A DNA stretch of 64,000 nucleotides from Edwardsiella anguillarum (GTDB lineage Bacteria; Pseudomonadota; Gammaproteobacteria; Enterobacterales; Enterobacteriaceae). Below, one piece after another: positions 54,194 to 63,925 of this stretch. How positions within the stretch are numbered: the stretch's first letter is position 1; each line of letters opens with the position of its first letter. The notes beneath the pieces are model-generated. The model searched no databases and was not told where the DNA came from. It worked only from the letters and a program-made list of their open reading frames with translations. The position numbers and the translations under genes were made by a program. The stretch lies in the NCBI RefSeq assembly GCF_008801815.1, contig NZ_VZOX01000001.1, one strand, 5' to 3'.

Positions 54194-55561
54194 ATGATTA
54201 GCGTTTTTGACATTTATAAGATCGGCATTGGCCCATCCAGCTCCCATACCGTAGGGCCGATGAAGGCCGGTAAACAATTTTGTGATGACCTTATCGAAAA
54301 AGGTCTGCTGAACGACGTCACCCGCGTCGTTGTTGACGTTTATGGCTCCCTGTCCCTCACCGGCAAGGGCCACCACACCGATCTGGCCATCATCATGGGG
54401 CTGGCCGGTAACCTACCGGACAGCGTCGATATCGACAGCATCCCCGGCTTCATCAAAGACGTCGAGACCCGCGGTCGCCTGCTGATGGCCAACGGGCAGC
54501 ATGAGGTGGCGTTCCCGCTGGAAACCAGCATGAACTTCCACGAGGACAACCTGTCTCTGCATGAAAACGGCATGCGCATCACCGCGCTGGCCGGAGATAA
54601 GGTGCTCTACAGCAAGACCTACTACTCTATCGGCGGCGGCTTTATCGTTGACGAAGAGCACTTTGGCCAGCAGAGCAGCCAGCAGGCTGCCGTCCCGTAT
54701 CCCTATAGCAGCGCCGCCGATCTGCAGCGTCACAGCAAAGAGTCCGGGCTCTCCCTGTCCGGCCTGGTGATGCAAAATGAGCTGGCCCTGCACAGCAAGG
54801 ATGAGATCGCGGCCCACTTCTCCCGGGTTTGGGACGTGATGCGTACCGGCATCGAGCGCGGCATCAACACCGAGGGCGTTCTGCCCGGGCCGCTGCGCGT
54901 ACCGCGTCGCGCCTCTGCCCTACGCCGTATGCTGGTCACCAATGACAAGACCAGCGTCGATCCGATGGCCGTTGTCGACTGGATCAACATGTTCGCCTTC
55001 GCAGTGAACGAAGAAAACGCCGCCGGCGGCCGCGTCGTTACCGCACCGACCAACGGCGCCTGCGGGATCATCCCCGCCGTTCTGGCCTACTACGATAAGT
55101 TTATTCGTGAGGTGAACGCCAACTCGTATACCCGCTACTTCCTGGCTTCCGGCGTCATCGGTACGCTGTATAAGATGAACGCCTCCATCTCCGGCGCCGA
55201 GGTAGGCTGTCAGGGTGAGGTCGGCGTCGCCTGTTCTATGGCCGCGGCCGGTCTAGCCGAGCTGTTGGGCGGCAGCCCGGCCCAGGTCTGCATGGCGGCC
55301 GAGATCGCCATGGAGCATAACCTGGGGCTCACCTGCGATCCGGTCGCCGGTCAGGTTCAGGTACCCTGCATCGAGCGTAACGCCATCGCCGCCGTCAAAG
55401 CGGTGAACGCGGCGCGTATGGCGCTGCGCCGCACCAGCGATCCGCGCGTCTGCCTGGATAAGGTTATCGAAACCATGTACGAAACCGGCAAGGACATGAA
55501 CGCCAAGTACCGTGAGACCTCTCGCGGCGGTCTGGCGCTGAAAGTGCTCTCCTGCGGTTAA
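54194..55561 (+). CDS. sdaB: L-serine dehydratase (SdaB-type)
   Basis: A 455-residue iron-sulfur L-serine ammonia-lyase nearly matching E. coli SdaB: ISVFDIYKIGIGPSSSHTVG, GKGHHTDLAIIMGLAG, the cysteine-bearing TNGACGIIPAVLAYYDK and GCQGEVGVACSMAAAGLAE, and GLTCDPVAGQVQVPCIERN. It converts L-serine to pyruvate and ammonia. It is closer to SdaB than to SdaA in my recall and is paired with sdaC as in E. coli. Confidence 0.94.
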   Translation: MISVFDIYKIGIGPSSSHTVGPMKAGKQFCDDLIEKGLLNDVTRVVVDVYGSLSLTGKGHHTDLAIIMGLAGNLPDSVDIDSIPGFIKDVETRGRLLMANGQHEVAFPLETSMNFHEDNLSLHENGMRITALAGDKVLYSKTYYSIGGGFIVDEEHFGQQSSQQAAVPYPYSSAADLQRHSKESGLSLSGLVMQNELALHSKDEIAAHFSRVWDVMRTGIERGINTEGVLPGPLRVPRRASALRRMLVTNDKTSVDPMAVVDWINMFAFAVNEENAAGGRVVTAPTNGACGIIPAVLAYYDKFIREVNANSYTRYFLASGVIGTLYKMNASISGAEVGCQGEVGVACSMAAAGLAELLGGSPAQVCMAAEIAMEHNLGLTCDPVAGQVQVPCIERNAIAAVKAVNAARMALRRTSDPRVCLDKVIETMYETGKDMNAKYRETSRGGLALKVLSCG

Positions 55562-55613
55562 GTCGGCCTCTGCCGCGATCTCCCCTTCGATGGAGGGGGA
55601 AGGTTGATAAATG

Positions 55614-55643
55614 AAATGCCCGGCGCTGCCGGGCATTTTTTTA
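55614..55643. terminator. Bidirectional terminator between sdaB and dacC
   Basis: An 11-bp perfect stem AAATGCCCGGC / GCCGGGCATTT with a GCT loop followed by seven Ts on the plus strand. It separates the convergent sdaB and dacC genes. Confidence 0.9.
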
Positions 55644-55669
55644 TGCGACGAGCGGTGCGCCCGGCGGAC

Positions 55670-56869
55670 TTAGCCGAACCAGCCACCGAACAGGCCGTGC
55701 AGCTTCAGCATAATAAAGTCGATGATGCGGCCGAAGAAGCCGGCCTCCGGTACATCCTCCAGCACCACCAGCGGGCGCTGCTCAATGGTTTTGCCGTTAA
55801 GCTGAAAATCGATGGTGCCCACCGCCTGCCCCTTCTTCAGCGGCGCCTCCAGCGGCGACTGCGTCAGCGTATAGCTGGCTTTCAGATCCTTCATCTGCCC
55901 ACGTGGAATGGTGACCGCGGCGCTCTTGTCCACGCCCAGCGGCACCTCGCTGCGCTCGCCGTACCACACTTTCTGGGTGGTAAAGGGCTGACCTACCTTG
56001 ATCGGGGTGACGGTTTCATAGAAGCGAAATCCCCAGGTCAGCAGCTTTTTGCTTTCGTCAAAGCGCACCCGGTCGGTTGGCGCCCCCAACACCACTGAAA
56101 TCAATCGCATGGGGCCATCCGTAGCCGATGCGACCAGGTTATGTCCGGCGCCGCCGGTAAATCCCGTCTTCACCCCGTCCACGTTCAGACTGCTGTCCCA
56201 CAGCAGACGGTTGCGGTTGATTTGGCGGATCTTATTAAAGGTAAACTCCTTCTCTTTATTCAGCTGATACTCATCCGGCACATCGGCGATCAGGCGCTGG
56301 CTGATCAGCGCCATATCCCGCGCCGAACTGTACTGTCCCTCGGAATCCAGGCCGTGGACGGTGCGGAAATGGGTATTCTTCAGCCCCCAGGCGCCAACGT
56401 ACTGGTTCATCAGGTTGACAAACGCATCTTGGCTGCCAGCCACGTGATCTGCCAGCGCGATGCTGGCGTCATTGCCGGACTGAATCACCACCCCGCGGTT
56501 CAGCTCCGCAACCGGAACCCGATCGCCAGGCTTGAGAAACATCAGCGAGGATCCACGCAGCAGCGGGTTCCCCGTCGCCCAGGCATCCTTCCCGACCACC
56601 ACCATATCGCCGGGCGCGATCTTGCCGCTCTTCAACGCCTGGCCGATAACATAGCTCGCCATGATTTTGGTCAGGCTGGCGGGATCCAGACGCTCGTCGG
56701 CGTTGCCCTCCGCCAGCACCCGGCCGCTATCATAGTCCAGCAGAATATAGGCCTTGGCATTGATCTGCGGCGGCGCCGGATCGGCGGCCAACAGCGGTAA
56801 GGCAACCAGAGACAGGCTCGCACCCAGCGTTAGCCTGCGGATAAAAACGGTAAGCGCACGATTCTTCAT
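55670..56869 (-). CDS. dacC: D-alanyl-D-alanine carboxypeptidase DacC (PBP6)
   Basis: A 399-residue penicillin-binding protein with signal peptide, the catalytic triad motifs SLTK (S65, K68), SGN (131-133) and KTG (234-236), a PBP5-like C-terminal domain and a C-terminal amphipathic membrane anchor (FFGRIIDFIMLKLHGLFGG). It trims the terminal D-Ala of pentapeptides. ATG 56869 gives a clean signal peptide; an in-frame ATG 56893 is possible. Confidence 0.94.
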   Translation of the reverse strand: MKNRALTVFIRRLTLGASLSLVALPLLAADPAPPQINAKAYILLDYDSGRVLAEGNADERLDPASLTKIMASYVIGQALKSGKIAPGDMVVVGKDAWATGNPLLRGSSLMFLKPGDRVPVAELNRGVVIQSGNDASIALADHVAGSQDAFVNLMNQYVGAWGLKNTHFRTVHGLDSEGQYSSARDMALISQRLIADVPDEYQLNKEKEFTFNKIRQINRNRLLWDSSLNVDGVKTGFTGGAGHNLVASATDGPMRLISVVLGAPTDRVRFDESKKLLTWGFRFYETVTPIKVGQPFTTQKVWYGERSEVPLGVDKSAAVTIPRGQMKDLKASYTLTQSPLEAPLKKGQAVGTIDFQLNGKTIEQRPLVVLEDVPEAGFFGRIIDFIMLKLHGLFGGWFG

Positions 56870-57312
56870 GATAAGACCAGTGTATCCATTCATATGATCA
56901 AACAATATGCCATTGCCCGGGGCAACGCACCTGACGCGATCCGACATGCTGGCCATCGGCAGGGCAGCGGACTCCACCGTCACCGTTACCGCGACGCCTA
57001 AGCACGCCGAGAAGTAATTCATTAATTTTATGACATTCCTCGGGATTATTAGCGTAATTCCAGGGATTTTTTCAGCATAACGACACTTCTTGACGCGTGA
57101 TTGTGGCCGGGGACACACTTTTCCGCCGCCGCCGTGCCCCCTTCCCCGCCGTCCACTCCGCCATCCACTCCGCCATGCTGTGCCGTAACGTCCATTATCA
57201 GCCCCAGAAAAGCGGTCAACTGAGCGATTCGGCATAATTGTAGAGCGTTTCGGCACAGCATCTCCGCGCCAACTCCAGTAGCCTGTACCCATCATCACAC
57301 AGGAGAAATATC
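56870..57312. other. Divergent dacC/ybcL-like intergenic region
   Basis: This 443-bp region lies between divergently oriented dacC and the YbcL-like gene and should contain both promoters. No gene or strong repeat is seen, apart from a short imperfect repetition of GCCGCC-type sequence near 57122-57177. Confidence 0.5.
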
Positions 57313-57864
57313 ATGAGTAAAACCACCTTTTCGCTGGCGGCCCTGGCGCTGCTCTCTTTACCGGTACACGCCCAAGACTTCACCCTGAGCAGCCCAGATA
57401 TGCAGCCAGGCCAACAGATGAGCAATCAGCAGGTGTTCGCCGGCTTCGGCTGCGAAGGCGGCAACCGCTCCCCGGCGCTGAACTGGTCCGGCGCCCCGGA
57501 AGGGACCAAGAGCTTCGCCATCACCGCCTATGATCCCGACGCGCCGACCGGCAGCGGCTGGTGGCACTGGACAATGGTCAATATCCCGGCCAACGTCCAT
57601 CAGCTGGCGGCCGGGGCCGGAGCACAGGACAGTACCACCCTGCCCGCCGGTGCGGTTCAGGGGCGCAACGACTTTGGCTATGCCGGTTTCGGTGGGGTAT
57701 GCCCGCCCGCGGGAGACAAACCGCATCGCTACCAGTTTACCGTCTGGGCGCTGAAGACCGACAAGCTGCCGATCGATAATGCTTCCAGCGGCGCCCTGGT
57801 TGGCTTTATGCTGAATGCCAACAAACTGGCCACCGCTCAGCTGGTGCCGGTATACGGTCACTGA
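57313..57864 (+). CDS. Secreted YbcL-like phosphatidylethanolamine-binding family protein
   Basis: A 183-residue PEBP/RKIP-fold protein with a signal peptide (cleavage after VHA). It closely matches E. coli YbcL: FAGFGCEGGNRSPALNWSG, YDPDAPTGSGWWHWTMVNIP, GAVQGRNDFGYAGFGGVCPP and ASSGALVGFMLNANK. In uropathogenic E. coli a YbcL variant suppresses neutrophil migration; whether this protein does so is unknown. AGGAG lies upstream. The AraC-type gene follows after 19 bp. Confidence 0.87.
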   Translation: MSKTTFSLAALALLSLPVHAQDFTLSSPDMQPGQQMSNQQVFAGFGCEGGNRSPALNWSGAPEGTKSFAITAYDPDAPTGSGWWHWTMVNIPANVHQLAAGAGAQDSTTLPAGAVQGRNDFGYAGFGGVCPPAGDKPHRYQFTVWALKTDKLPIDNASSGALVGFMLNANKLATAQLVPVYGH

Positions 57865-57883
57865 GTTTTGGAGACAGCAGCAG

Positions 57884-58711
57884 ATGCACGATCCCGCCCC
57901 CCCCACGCCGACGGTGCAGCAGATCAGCACACGCCAGAACCACCAGCTGCGGCGGGTCACCCTGTTCAGCCCGGCGCTGTGCCGGGTTCGCCAGGGTAGC
58001 AAGACCATCCAATGGGGTGAGCGCTGTGAGGTGGCGGGGGGCGACTCGCTGGTGCTGTTCCCCGGCGGCAGTGAGGTGAGCATGGCCAATCAGACCGGCG
58101 CGGGCTACTATCGCGCCGAGATGCTCTATCTACCCGCGGCGCTGCTGCGTCAGTTTCGAAAACACTATCCACAGGCGGCGCCCTCCGACGGGGGGGCCGC
58201 CTCGCTGGCGCTGCCCATGACGCCGACGCTGACGCTGCTGTGGGACGCCGTGATGGATGCGCTGCGGGCGCCGCTGGCGCCGCCGCTGCTTAACCATCTG
58301 GCCGAAAGCCTGCTGCTGGCGCTGCAGCCCAGCGGCCATACCGCGCTGCTGCTGAACGAACGTCACGATCGTCTCACGGAGCAAATCCAACAGCTGCTGC
58401 TGTTGGATCCCGCCTATGCCTGGCAGGCGACCGACGTCGCCCAGCGCCTGCATATGGCCGAGTCCACCCTGCGCCGCCGCCTGAGCGCCGAAGGAAAAAG
58501 CTTTCGCGATATTCTGGACGATGTGCGCCTTGGTCAGGCGCTGCTGGCGCTGCAGTCGGGGAATGCCCCCATCGGCGATATCGCCAGCCAGAGCGGCTAT
58601 GCCAGCCCATCGCGCTTTACCGCCCGCTTTGTCCGCCGCTACGGCCTTACCCCCAGCGCCCTGCGCCAGGCCATGCGCCAGCCGCCCGACGCCCCTCACG
58701 CCGGCGGCTAA
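57884..58711 (+). CDS. AraC-family transcriptional regulator
   Basis: A 275-residue regulator with an N-terminal effector-binding region and a C-terminal AraC HTH pair: QATDVAQRLHMAESTLRRRL and IGDIASQSGYASPSRFTARF. ATG 57884 has GGAG ten bases upstream; it starts 19 bp after the YbcL-like gene, so the two are probably co-transcribed. The N-terminal part has some likeness to GadX/YdeO-type regulators; targets are unknown. Confidence 0.85.
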   Translation: MHDPAPPTPTVQQISTRQNHQLRRVTLFSPALCRVRQGSKTIQWGERCEVAGGDSLVLFPGGSEVSMANQTGAGYYRAEMLYLPAALLRQFRKHYPQAAPSDGGAASLALPMTPTLTLLWDAVMDALRAPLAPPLLNHLAESLLLALQPSGHTALLLNERHDRLTEQIQQLLLLDPAYAWQATDVAQRLHMAESTLRRRLSAEGKSFRDILDDVRLGQALLALQSGNAPIGDIASQSGYASPSRFTARFVRRYGLTPSALRQAMRQPPDAPHAGG

Positions 58712-58721
58712 CAGCGGGATA

Positions 58722-60403
58722 TTACGGTTGGGGCGGTGGGAAGATTTGGCGATACGTCTGCCGCAACGCCGTCGATAAGGCCGTCTCTCCCAGGGCGTCG
58801 GCGATAGCGATCCGGGTACGATAAACATTCTTATCGTTCGCGACGAGGCAATACTCGGCCGCCCAGCGCTCATACTGCTCTAAGAGACGCCTGTCGCGGC
58901 TGTAGTTGAATTGCAATAGCAGCGCCGTGTGGCGATCGTATTGATAGTTTTGCCATTGGGCCTCAGGCATGACGATCTGCTGCAGCAGCGCTGGCTCCCG
59001 CAGCCCACCGTGCTCGAAACGGGTTAAGCACCGTTGAGCCTGAAACGCCCCCAGCATAAACACGATGGTCGCGACGCAGCCCAGCGCGAAGCTAGCGCGC
59101 CACGGTATGCGAGTGGTCAACTCGTGACGCCGCCGTGGCGGAATCAATGCCAACAGTACCAGCAAAACCAGGTAATGAGGCACCGAGAGATAGAGCGGAT
59201 ACTCCGTCATCAGGTGCAACGCAATGGGTAGCGCCATCCACAGACAAGGCCAGGCGGCGCGGGGACTCTCCCACGCTGCGCGGACGATCCCGCCCAGCAG
59301 CAGTAGCGTGCCGACAATGGCACAGATACCGCCCTCCACCCACCAAAACAGCGCCTCGTTGTGTGGATGATCGATACGCCAGATGAGATGCTGCGGAGAG
59401 GGTAGATCGCGTTGGGTTACTAAGCTATAGGCGAAGTTTCCATAGCCCCACCCCTGCCACGGGTGATGCAACAGCATCGCCACACTGGTCCGCAGCAACA
59501 GCCAACGCGCCTGCGTCGAAGACGCCTTATCAATCACCACCTGGGTATAAGGCAGCCACCCTCGCGCAATCGCCAGCAATAGTATCCCGCCGACCAGACT
59601 CCCCAATAGCATGATCCCCAGGTAGAAACCCAGGTGAGGACGCCGGCGATACATCACCCCACCCCACAGCGCCACCATCCCCCCTGCCAACCACCCGATG
59701 CGGGATCCCAGTAACACCAGCACCGCAGGAAAGATCAGGAGTGCCACGCCCAGTCCCCATTGCGCTAGACGCTGGCGCCGGTAAAGCGCCAGATGCAAGG
59801 CGACAGCCAGTCCAATTGCTAAGAAGCTCGCCAATACATTGGGCTGCTGGAATATCCCATAGGCTCGCGTATGGGGAACAAAGTCCATCCAATTGTTTTT
59901 ATTTGCAAAAAACAACTGCCAGAGGGCGATCAGCGCCTCTATCAATGCACTAGAAACCAGTGCGAAGAACAACCAATGCCGTTGACGGACACGGATCTCC
60001 GCCTGCTGCAGCAGCCAATAGAAGGCAATCCCCCCCATAGCCCGGCGATCCGTAACCAGGCATTTTGTTGCGCCGGGAGAGGTGACCAGAGCAGCGGTAA
60101 CGTCAACAAAATGGCCCCCGCCAATAACCAAGGCAGGGCGGCCACCCGTATCACCCGCTTTTCACGCCGCAATAGCAGGATCATCAACCCGGCCAACGCC
60201 ATGCTAATCCAAGCTAATATATTGAATGGTAGGCTAAGCCCCATGCCGCCACTGTTCGGCCAATAGAGATGCATCACCAACAGCAGATAGCACAGCAGGA
60301 TCAGGCTACAGCCCGTCGCCGCGCCAAAGCGGCTACGCCGGCCGTTCTCGCTTTCTCCCTTTTTCTTCTGCTCAGGCCCATGCCAGCCACCTTCCCTTGT
60401 CAT
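58722..60403 (-). pseudogene. PglL-family O-oligosaccharyltransferase, split at a G7 tract
   Basis: A polytopic membrane protein read in two frames. The first, from ATG 60403, covers the N-terminal segments (SLILLCYLLLVMHLYWPNSG) as far as LRIAGLWGG; the second carries the PglL_A-type block PHTRAYGIFQQPNVLASFL and the Wzy_C/ligase block with IDHPHNEALFWWVEGG. The break is at seven Gs (60030-60036, minus strand); eight Gs would join W-G-G-I-A-F-Y and give about 560 residues. PglL enzymes transfer lipid-linked glycans to periplasmic proteins such as pilins; WaaL-like O-antigen ligation is the alternative. The rest shows no damage. It follows the thiol oxidoreductase gene of fimbrial locus 3. 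Confidence 0.75.
60030..60036 (-). repeat. Homopolymeric G7 (C7 on plus strand) tract at the PglL frameshift
   Basis: Seven consecutive Cs on the plus strand fall exactly where the two halves of the ligase gene change frame. Such tracts are prone to slippage. Confidence 0.9.
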
Positions 60404-60547
60404 ACTGTCAGTTTCTCCCGACATAACGACGCACACACTGGCCGAACGCTATGGTTATAGGTTCATGGCGCACTAAAAAATGATGAAGATGAATACAGCA
60501 TTAATCTGTATGAATTAGGAGGCGCAGGACGCCCATATACGGCAAGG

Positions 60548-61393
60548 CTACTTGGCTTTTCCGCCGGCCAGTTCGATGGCCGCCTGGAGCTGGCTAGCAC
60601 TCACGGCTCCTGGCAACACCAGGGTATTGTCTACATTCGCTCCCTCCTGCGGCATCACCACGAAGGCCGGCGTCCCGCTCAGCCCCAACGCTTGTCCCAA
60701 TTGTATATTGGCCGCGATCTGCGCCAGGTAAGTATCAGGCGTGCGGTGCCCCTGCGCATCAAGGACAATCCCCTGCACCGCCAGCAGCTGATCAATATCC
60801 GCCGTCGCTAGGTTCCCCTCGTTTTTCCCGGTCGCAAACAGGCCATTATGATAGGCACGATATCCCTCGGCACCTTTACTGGCCCACACAGCCTGCCCCG
60901 CCGCCGCCGCCGCCTGTGAGGCTGGCCAACGCGAGGCAAAGATGGGAAATGCCTTAAAAATAAAGCGTACGCTGGGATTGGCGGTGACCACATCATCAAC
61001 CAGCGGAGCCATCTTGGCGCAGTAGATACACTGGTAATCGAAGAACTCAATCACCGCCACCTTCGCCGTTTGCGGCCCCAGCGCCGGGGTATCCGCATTG
61101 CGTAGCAACGCCTTCTGATGCCCTAACGCCGCCTGTACCATGACGCGTCGCTGCGCCTGGCGGCGCTCATCCTGTAGCCGTTGGTTGGCGGCCAGCAAAA
61201 CCTGTGGGTGGCTGGCGACATACTCCCCGGCAATCTTGCCGATGGCCGCGACCTGCTCTGGGGTAAAGTCGTCAGTTTTGCTCTTCGCCGCCAACGCTGG
61301 ATGTCCCCCCAAGAAACACATCGCCATCACGGCCGCGAACGAGACGAATCCGGTGCCACGGAGGGGGCCACCATATACATTACAATTACTCAT
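60548..61393 (-). CDS. DsbA/ScsC/BcfH-like periplasmic thiol oxidoreductase of fimbrial locus 3
   Basis: A 281-residue secreted thioredoxin-fold protein. A signal peptide (to about 36) is followed by a helical stalk (TPEQVAAIGKIAGEYVASHP) like the trimerisation stalk of ScsC and BcfH, then the active site CIYC (C122, C125) in VIEFFDYQCIYCAKMAP and the cis-Pro loop SGTPAFVVM (T241-P242). Family members oxidise or isomerise disulfides; BcfH belongs to a Salmonella fimbrial operon. It lies 148 bp after the adhesin gene, same strand, so it likely serves folding of locus 3 subunits. Confidence 0.85.
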   Translation of the reverse strand: MSNCNVYGGPLRGTGFVSFAAVMAMCFLGGHPALAAKSKTDDFTPEQVAAIGKIAGEYVASHPQVLLAANQRLQDERRQAQRRVMVQAALGHQKALLRNADTPALGPQTAKVAVIEFFDYQCIYCAKMAPLVDDVVTANPSVRFIFKAFPIFASRWPASQAAAAAGQAVWASKGAEGYRAYHNGLFATGKNEGNLATADIDQLLAVQGIVLDAQGHRTPDTYLAQIAANIQLGQALGLSGTPAFVVMPQEGANVDNTLVLPGAVSASQLQAAIELAGGKAK

Positions 61394-61541
61394 GCATTAG
61401 ATCCTAAAAACGAATCATACTATAGCTTAATAAGCCTGCCCCAAAAGAGAGTGAGACAGCATATTGACCAATTCAGTGATCTATCTTGAATAGATTCATC
61501 TGTAATGAATTCTAAAAACCCTTTAATGTAAATAAAATATA

Positions 61542-62501
61542 TTATGGCAAATTAATTACCAACGCCATTGAAGCCGTATACCCCCCAGTCGCGATCGACT
61601 CAGCCGACGTCGCTGGATTACGGTTAAGTGTAAAACCAAGATTAGAGGTCGCCGAACCGGTCACATTCATCTGGAAGGTAGTCCCATTTTTTAATGGAAC
61701 ACCATCAGCCGTAACCGTAACGCCTAAATCCTTATTAGATGTTAATAGCTGAGTATCAGACCACGATGTTGGCATATTTATTATAGTCTTTACGCTCAGA
61801 GGCATTGGATCCGTTGAGTCACAGGTAACGGTTAAGGGAACAATTTTTTGTGCACCACCGCTAGTCTGGATATCACTCCGTTCAATCTGCCCCAAGTCCA
61901 CATTCATCGGGTTAGCCGAGGTTACAGAGCAGGTAGGACTCGGTGGCGTTGGTGGAATTATCTTCCCACTATGGCAATACCCGGAGAGTCCACTCGGCGA
62001 TGAGGAATCGTTGTAATCACCACGAAGAACAACACCACCATCTGTTTCAAAAACAGCACACCACAACTCTCCCTCTTGCTTAGAGACAGTTGGAGTTGGC
62101 AGCTCCATAGGCGCGCCATCCTTAAGATCCTTAACATCAACATATGCGCCATAGTGATGCCAATATCCTTGACTATCCGTTGCAGAACAGCGGCCGTCGC
62201 CAAGAGTACCCAATGGCGCATCGGGACAACGGTGCAACCCATCGCCTGGCCCCGTCACTACCGACAGCCTAATTTTTGTGACTGTATCTGGAATATATCC
62301 AACCTGATAGCCATCAATGGTTTTAAATGTCGTTGGGCTGTTAAGATAATATGCTTTTTTTGTTTTATCTACTGAGAAACTAAAAATAGATCCATTTACT
62401 GAGGTTATGCTCTTAGGTACCAATACCTTCTTGGCATTGCTGATAGCATAGTTGGATACTATACACAACCATACACCGATCCCCCACAATATCACTTTCA
62501 T
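61542..62501 (-). CDS. Two-domain fimbrial adhesin, locus 3
   Basis: A 319-residue secreted protein with a signal peptide ending near ISNA. The N-terminal domain (about 24-185) has cysteines in LHRCPDAP, GDGRCSATD, LWCAVF and GYCHSGK; a Pro-rich linker (IIPPTPPSPTC) leads to a pilin-like C-terminal domain (NVDLGQIERSDIQT, VTCDSTDPMPL) ending GGYTASMALVINLP. The layout is that of tip adhesins such as MrpH. Receptor unknown. It is AT-rich. Confidence 0.8.
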   Translation of the reverse strand: MKVILWGIGVWLCIVSNYAISNAKKVLVPKSITSVNGSIFSFSVDKTKKAYYLNSPTTFKTIDGYQVGYIPDTVTKIRLSVVTGPGDGLHRCPDAPLGTLGDGRCSATDSQGYWHHYGAYVDVKDLKDGAPMELPTPTVSKQEGELWCAVFETDGGVVLRGDYNDSSSPSGLSGYCHSGKIIPPTPPSPTCSVTSANPMNVDLGQIERSDIQTSGGAQKIVPLTVTCDSTDPMPLSVKTIINMPTSWSDTQLLTSNKDLGVTVTADGVPLKNGTTFQMNVTGSATSNLGFTLNRNPATSAESIATGGYTASMALVINLP

Positions 62502-62731
62502 TTATGCTCTCCCCAAGCTTAAGGGCTAATAGATAACCTCACTCACCCTATCGGATTATTGGCAAATCTGTCATTACCCACATACGCCCATCATTGATGG
62601 TAGAAGGGTAAAGATTATCACCTGGCTATCATAGTGCTAAATTTTGTTAGCAAGTCTATCCGTTACATCAACCGCCAATAGCACACGAAGGAAGCGTCTT
62701 GATAACGAAATGGGCCATATAGGGATATCAA

Positions 62732-63301
62732 CTATAAATACTCAAGAGTAAAAGTGGCCACCGCCGTAAAATTACCAAGAATAATACTATGTTTGAGTAA
62801 TGCCGTGGGCTCACCCTGTACATATCCTTTAAATGTCAATATGTTATCACCGCTCATAAGCGTATAGGATGGTGTTGATTTGTTTAATGGTAAGGCCGAG
62901 CCATCAGACTTCTCCATACCGATAGCAATACCGCTGGCAGGTCCGCTGCTCAATGCTAATAGTGTTGGCAATTCCTTATTGGGCATACCGCCGAAGGTGA
63001 CACGTACCGATTGCCCCAATGTAACATCACAATCTAATAGCCGAATATTGAATACCTTGCTCGCGGTACGCATATTAGTATATAAATACTTATCTACCAC
63101 CGTACCAAAGTCTAATGTAATATCTGTGGTGTCAGGATCGAGAGTACAAGGTTCAGTGACTAGAATACCGTCGAAATTAAGGTTATTGTCACCGGTGGCC
63201 CAAACCACTTGCCCGATCGACAGCAACACAATTAGTACAATGCTCTTCATGCCGCCATGTAGTATCCATGATGGATAGGAGACGATAGCCGGATAGCGCA
63301 T
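62732..63301 (-). CDS. Minor pilin, locus 3 (PapK/MrpF-like)
   Basis: A 189-residue pilin with a signal peptide preceded by a long N-region. It has NFDGILVTEPCTLDPD, a second cysteine in RLLDCDVTLG, GPASGIAIGMEKSDGS and the donor strand FTAVATFTLEYL. GAGAGG seven bases upstream supports ATG 63301; the later Met at 63250 has no such site. It is 230 bp before the adhesin gene and 11 bp after the next pilin gene. Confidence 0.83.
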   Translation of the reverse strand: MRYPAIVSYPSWILHGGMKSIVLIVLLSIGQVVWATGDNNLNFDGILVTEPCTLDPDTTDITLDFGTVVDKYLYTNMRTASKVFNIRLLDCDVTLGQSVRVTFGGMPNKELPTLLALSSGPASGIAIGMEKSDGSALPLNKSTPSYTLMSGDNILTFKGYVQGEPTALLKHSIILGNFTAVATFTLEYL

Positions 63302-63312
63302 TATTTGCCTCT

Positions 63313-63906
63313 CTATTCAAATACAACCAATAAAGTCGCAGTGGCCGAAAATGCCCCCCCGGACAAGATCACACCCGGTTGCTTAACGGGAACAGCCTGC
63401 AACACCGGATTATGTACTTGCTCATAGCGTAATCCTTTATTGATCTCCATCGGGTGACCATCCTGAATTATATGTATCCCCAACCCCGCCACCGATGTAT
63501 TCAGCGCCGCGGGATCATAACCTGTAACAGAACCGTTGACAAACATCAACATCGGCTGGCCTCGGTTTTCATCTTCATTATATTGATCATCACACGTCAC
63601 TGTATACGGAATGGTCTGGATATAGTTGACACCATCAACTTTATTCACCCCGACATTTCCAAAATGAATATTTATCGGTTCGTCATTATTAATATGGCAA
63701 GGCTTACGCAGCAAGGTACCCGTAAAGGTGATAGAGACCTTATCACCTGTAATATCAGCCTGTGAAGATGAAATTGCCGCAAAAAAAATCAGTAAAAACA
63801 TTAAGAACATCGATAGATAGCGTACGCTCTTAGCTATATTTTTTTTCCATTGGAAGACGCTATCATACGATACAGAGATTATATGTTGCCAATTGTCATT
63901 TATCAT
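63313..63906 (-). CDS. Minor pilin, locus 3 (PapF/MrpG-like)
   Basis: A 197-residue pilin. After an unusually long N-terminal region and hydrophobic segment (residues about 30-50) the mature part has FTGTLLRKPCHINND, INIHFGNVGVNKVDGVNY, YTVTCDDQY and ends GGAFSATATLLVVFE, like PapF or MrpG. GAGA upstream favours ATG 63906. It is AT-rich like the rest of locus 3. Confidence 0.83.
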   Translation of the reverse strand: MINDNWQHIISVSYDSVFQWKKNIAKSVRYLSMFLMFLLIFFAAISSSQADITGDKVSITFTGTLLRKPCHINNDEPINIHFGNVGVNKVDGVNYIQTIPYTVTCDDQYNEDENRGQPMLMFVNGSVTGYDPAALNTSVAGLGIHIIQDGHPMEINKGLRYEQVHNPVLQAVPVKQPGVILSGGAFSATATLLVVFE

Positions 63907-63925
63907 AGTTATTCTCAATGATAAT

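Noticed and set aside
55604..56098. Plus-strand frame opposite dacC
   Set aside because: Shadow of dacC, whose catalytic motifs are all present on the minus strand.
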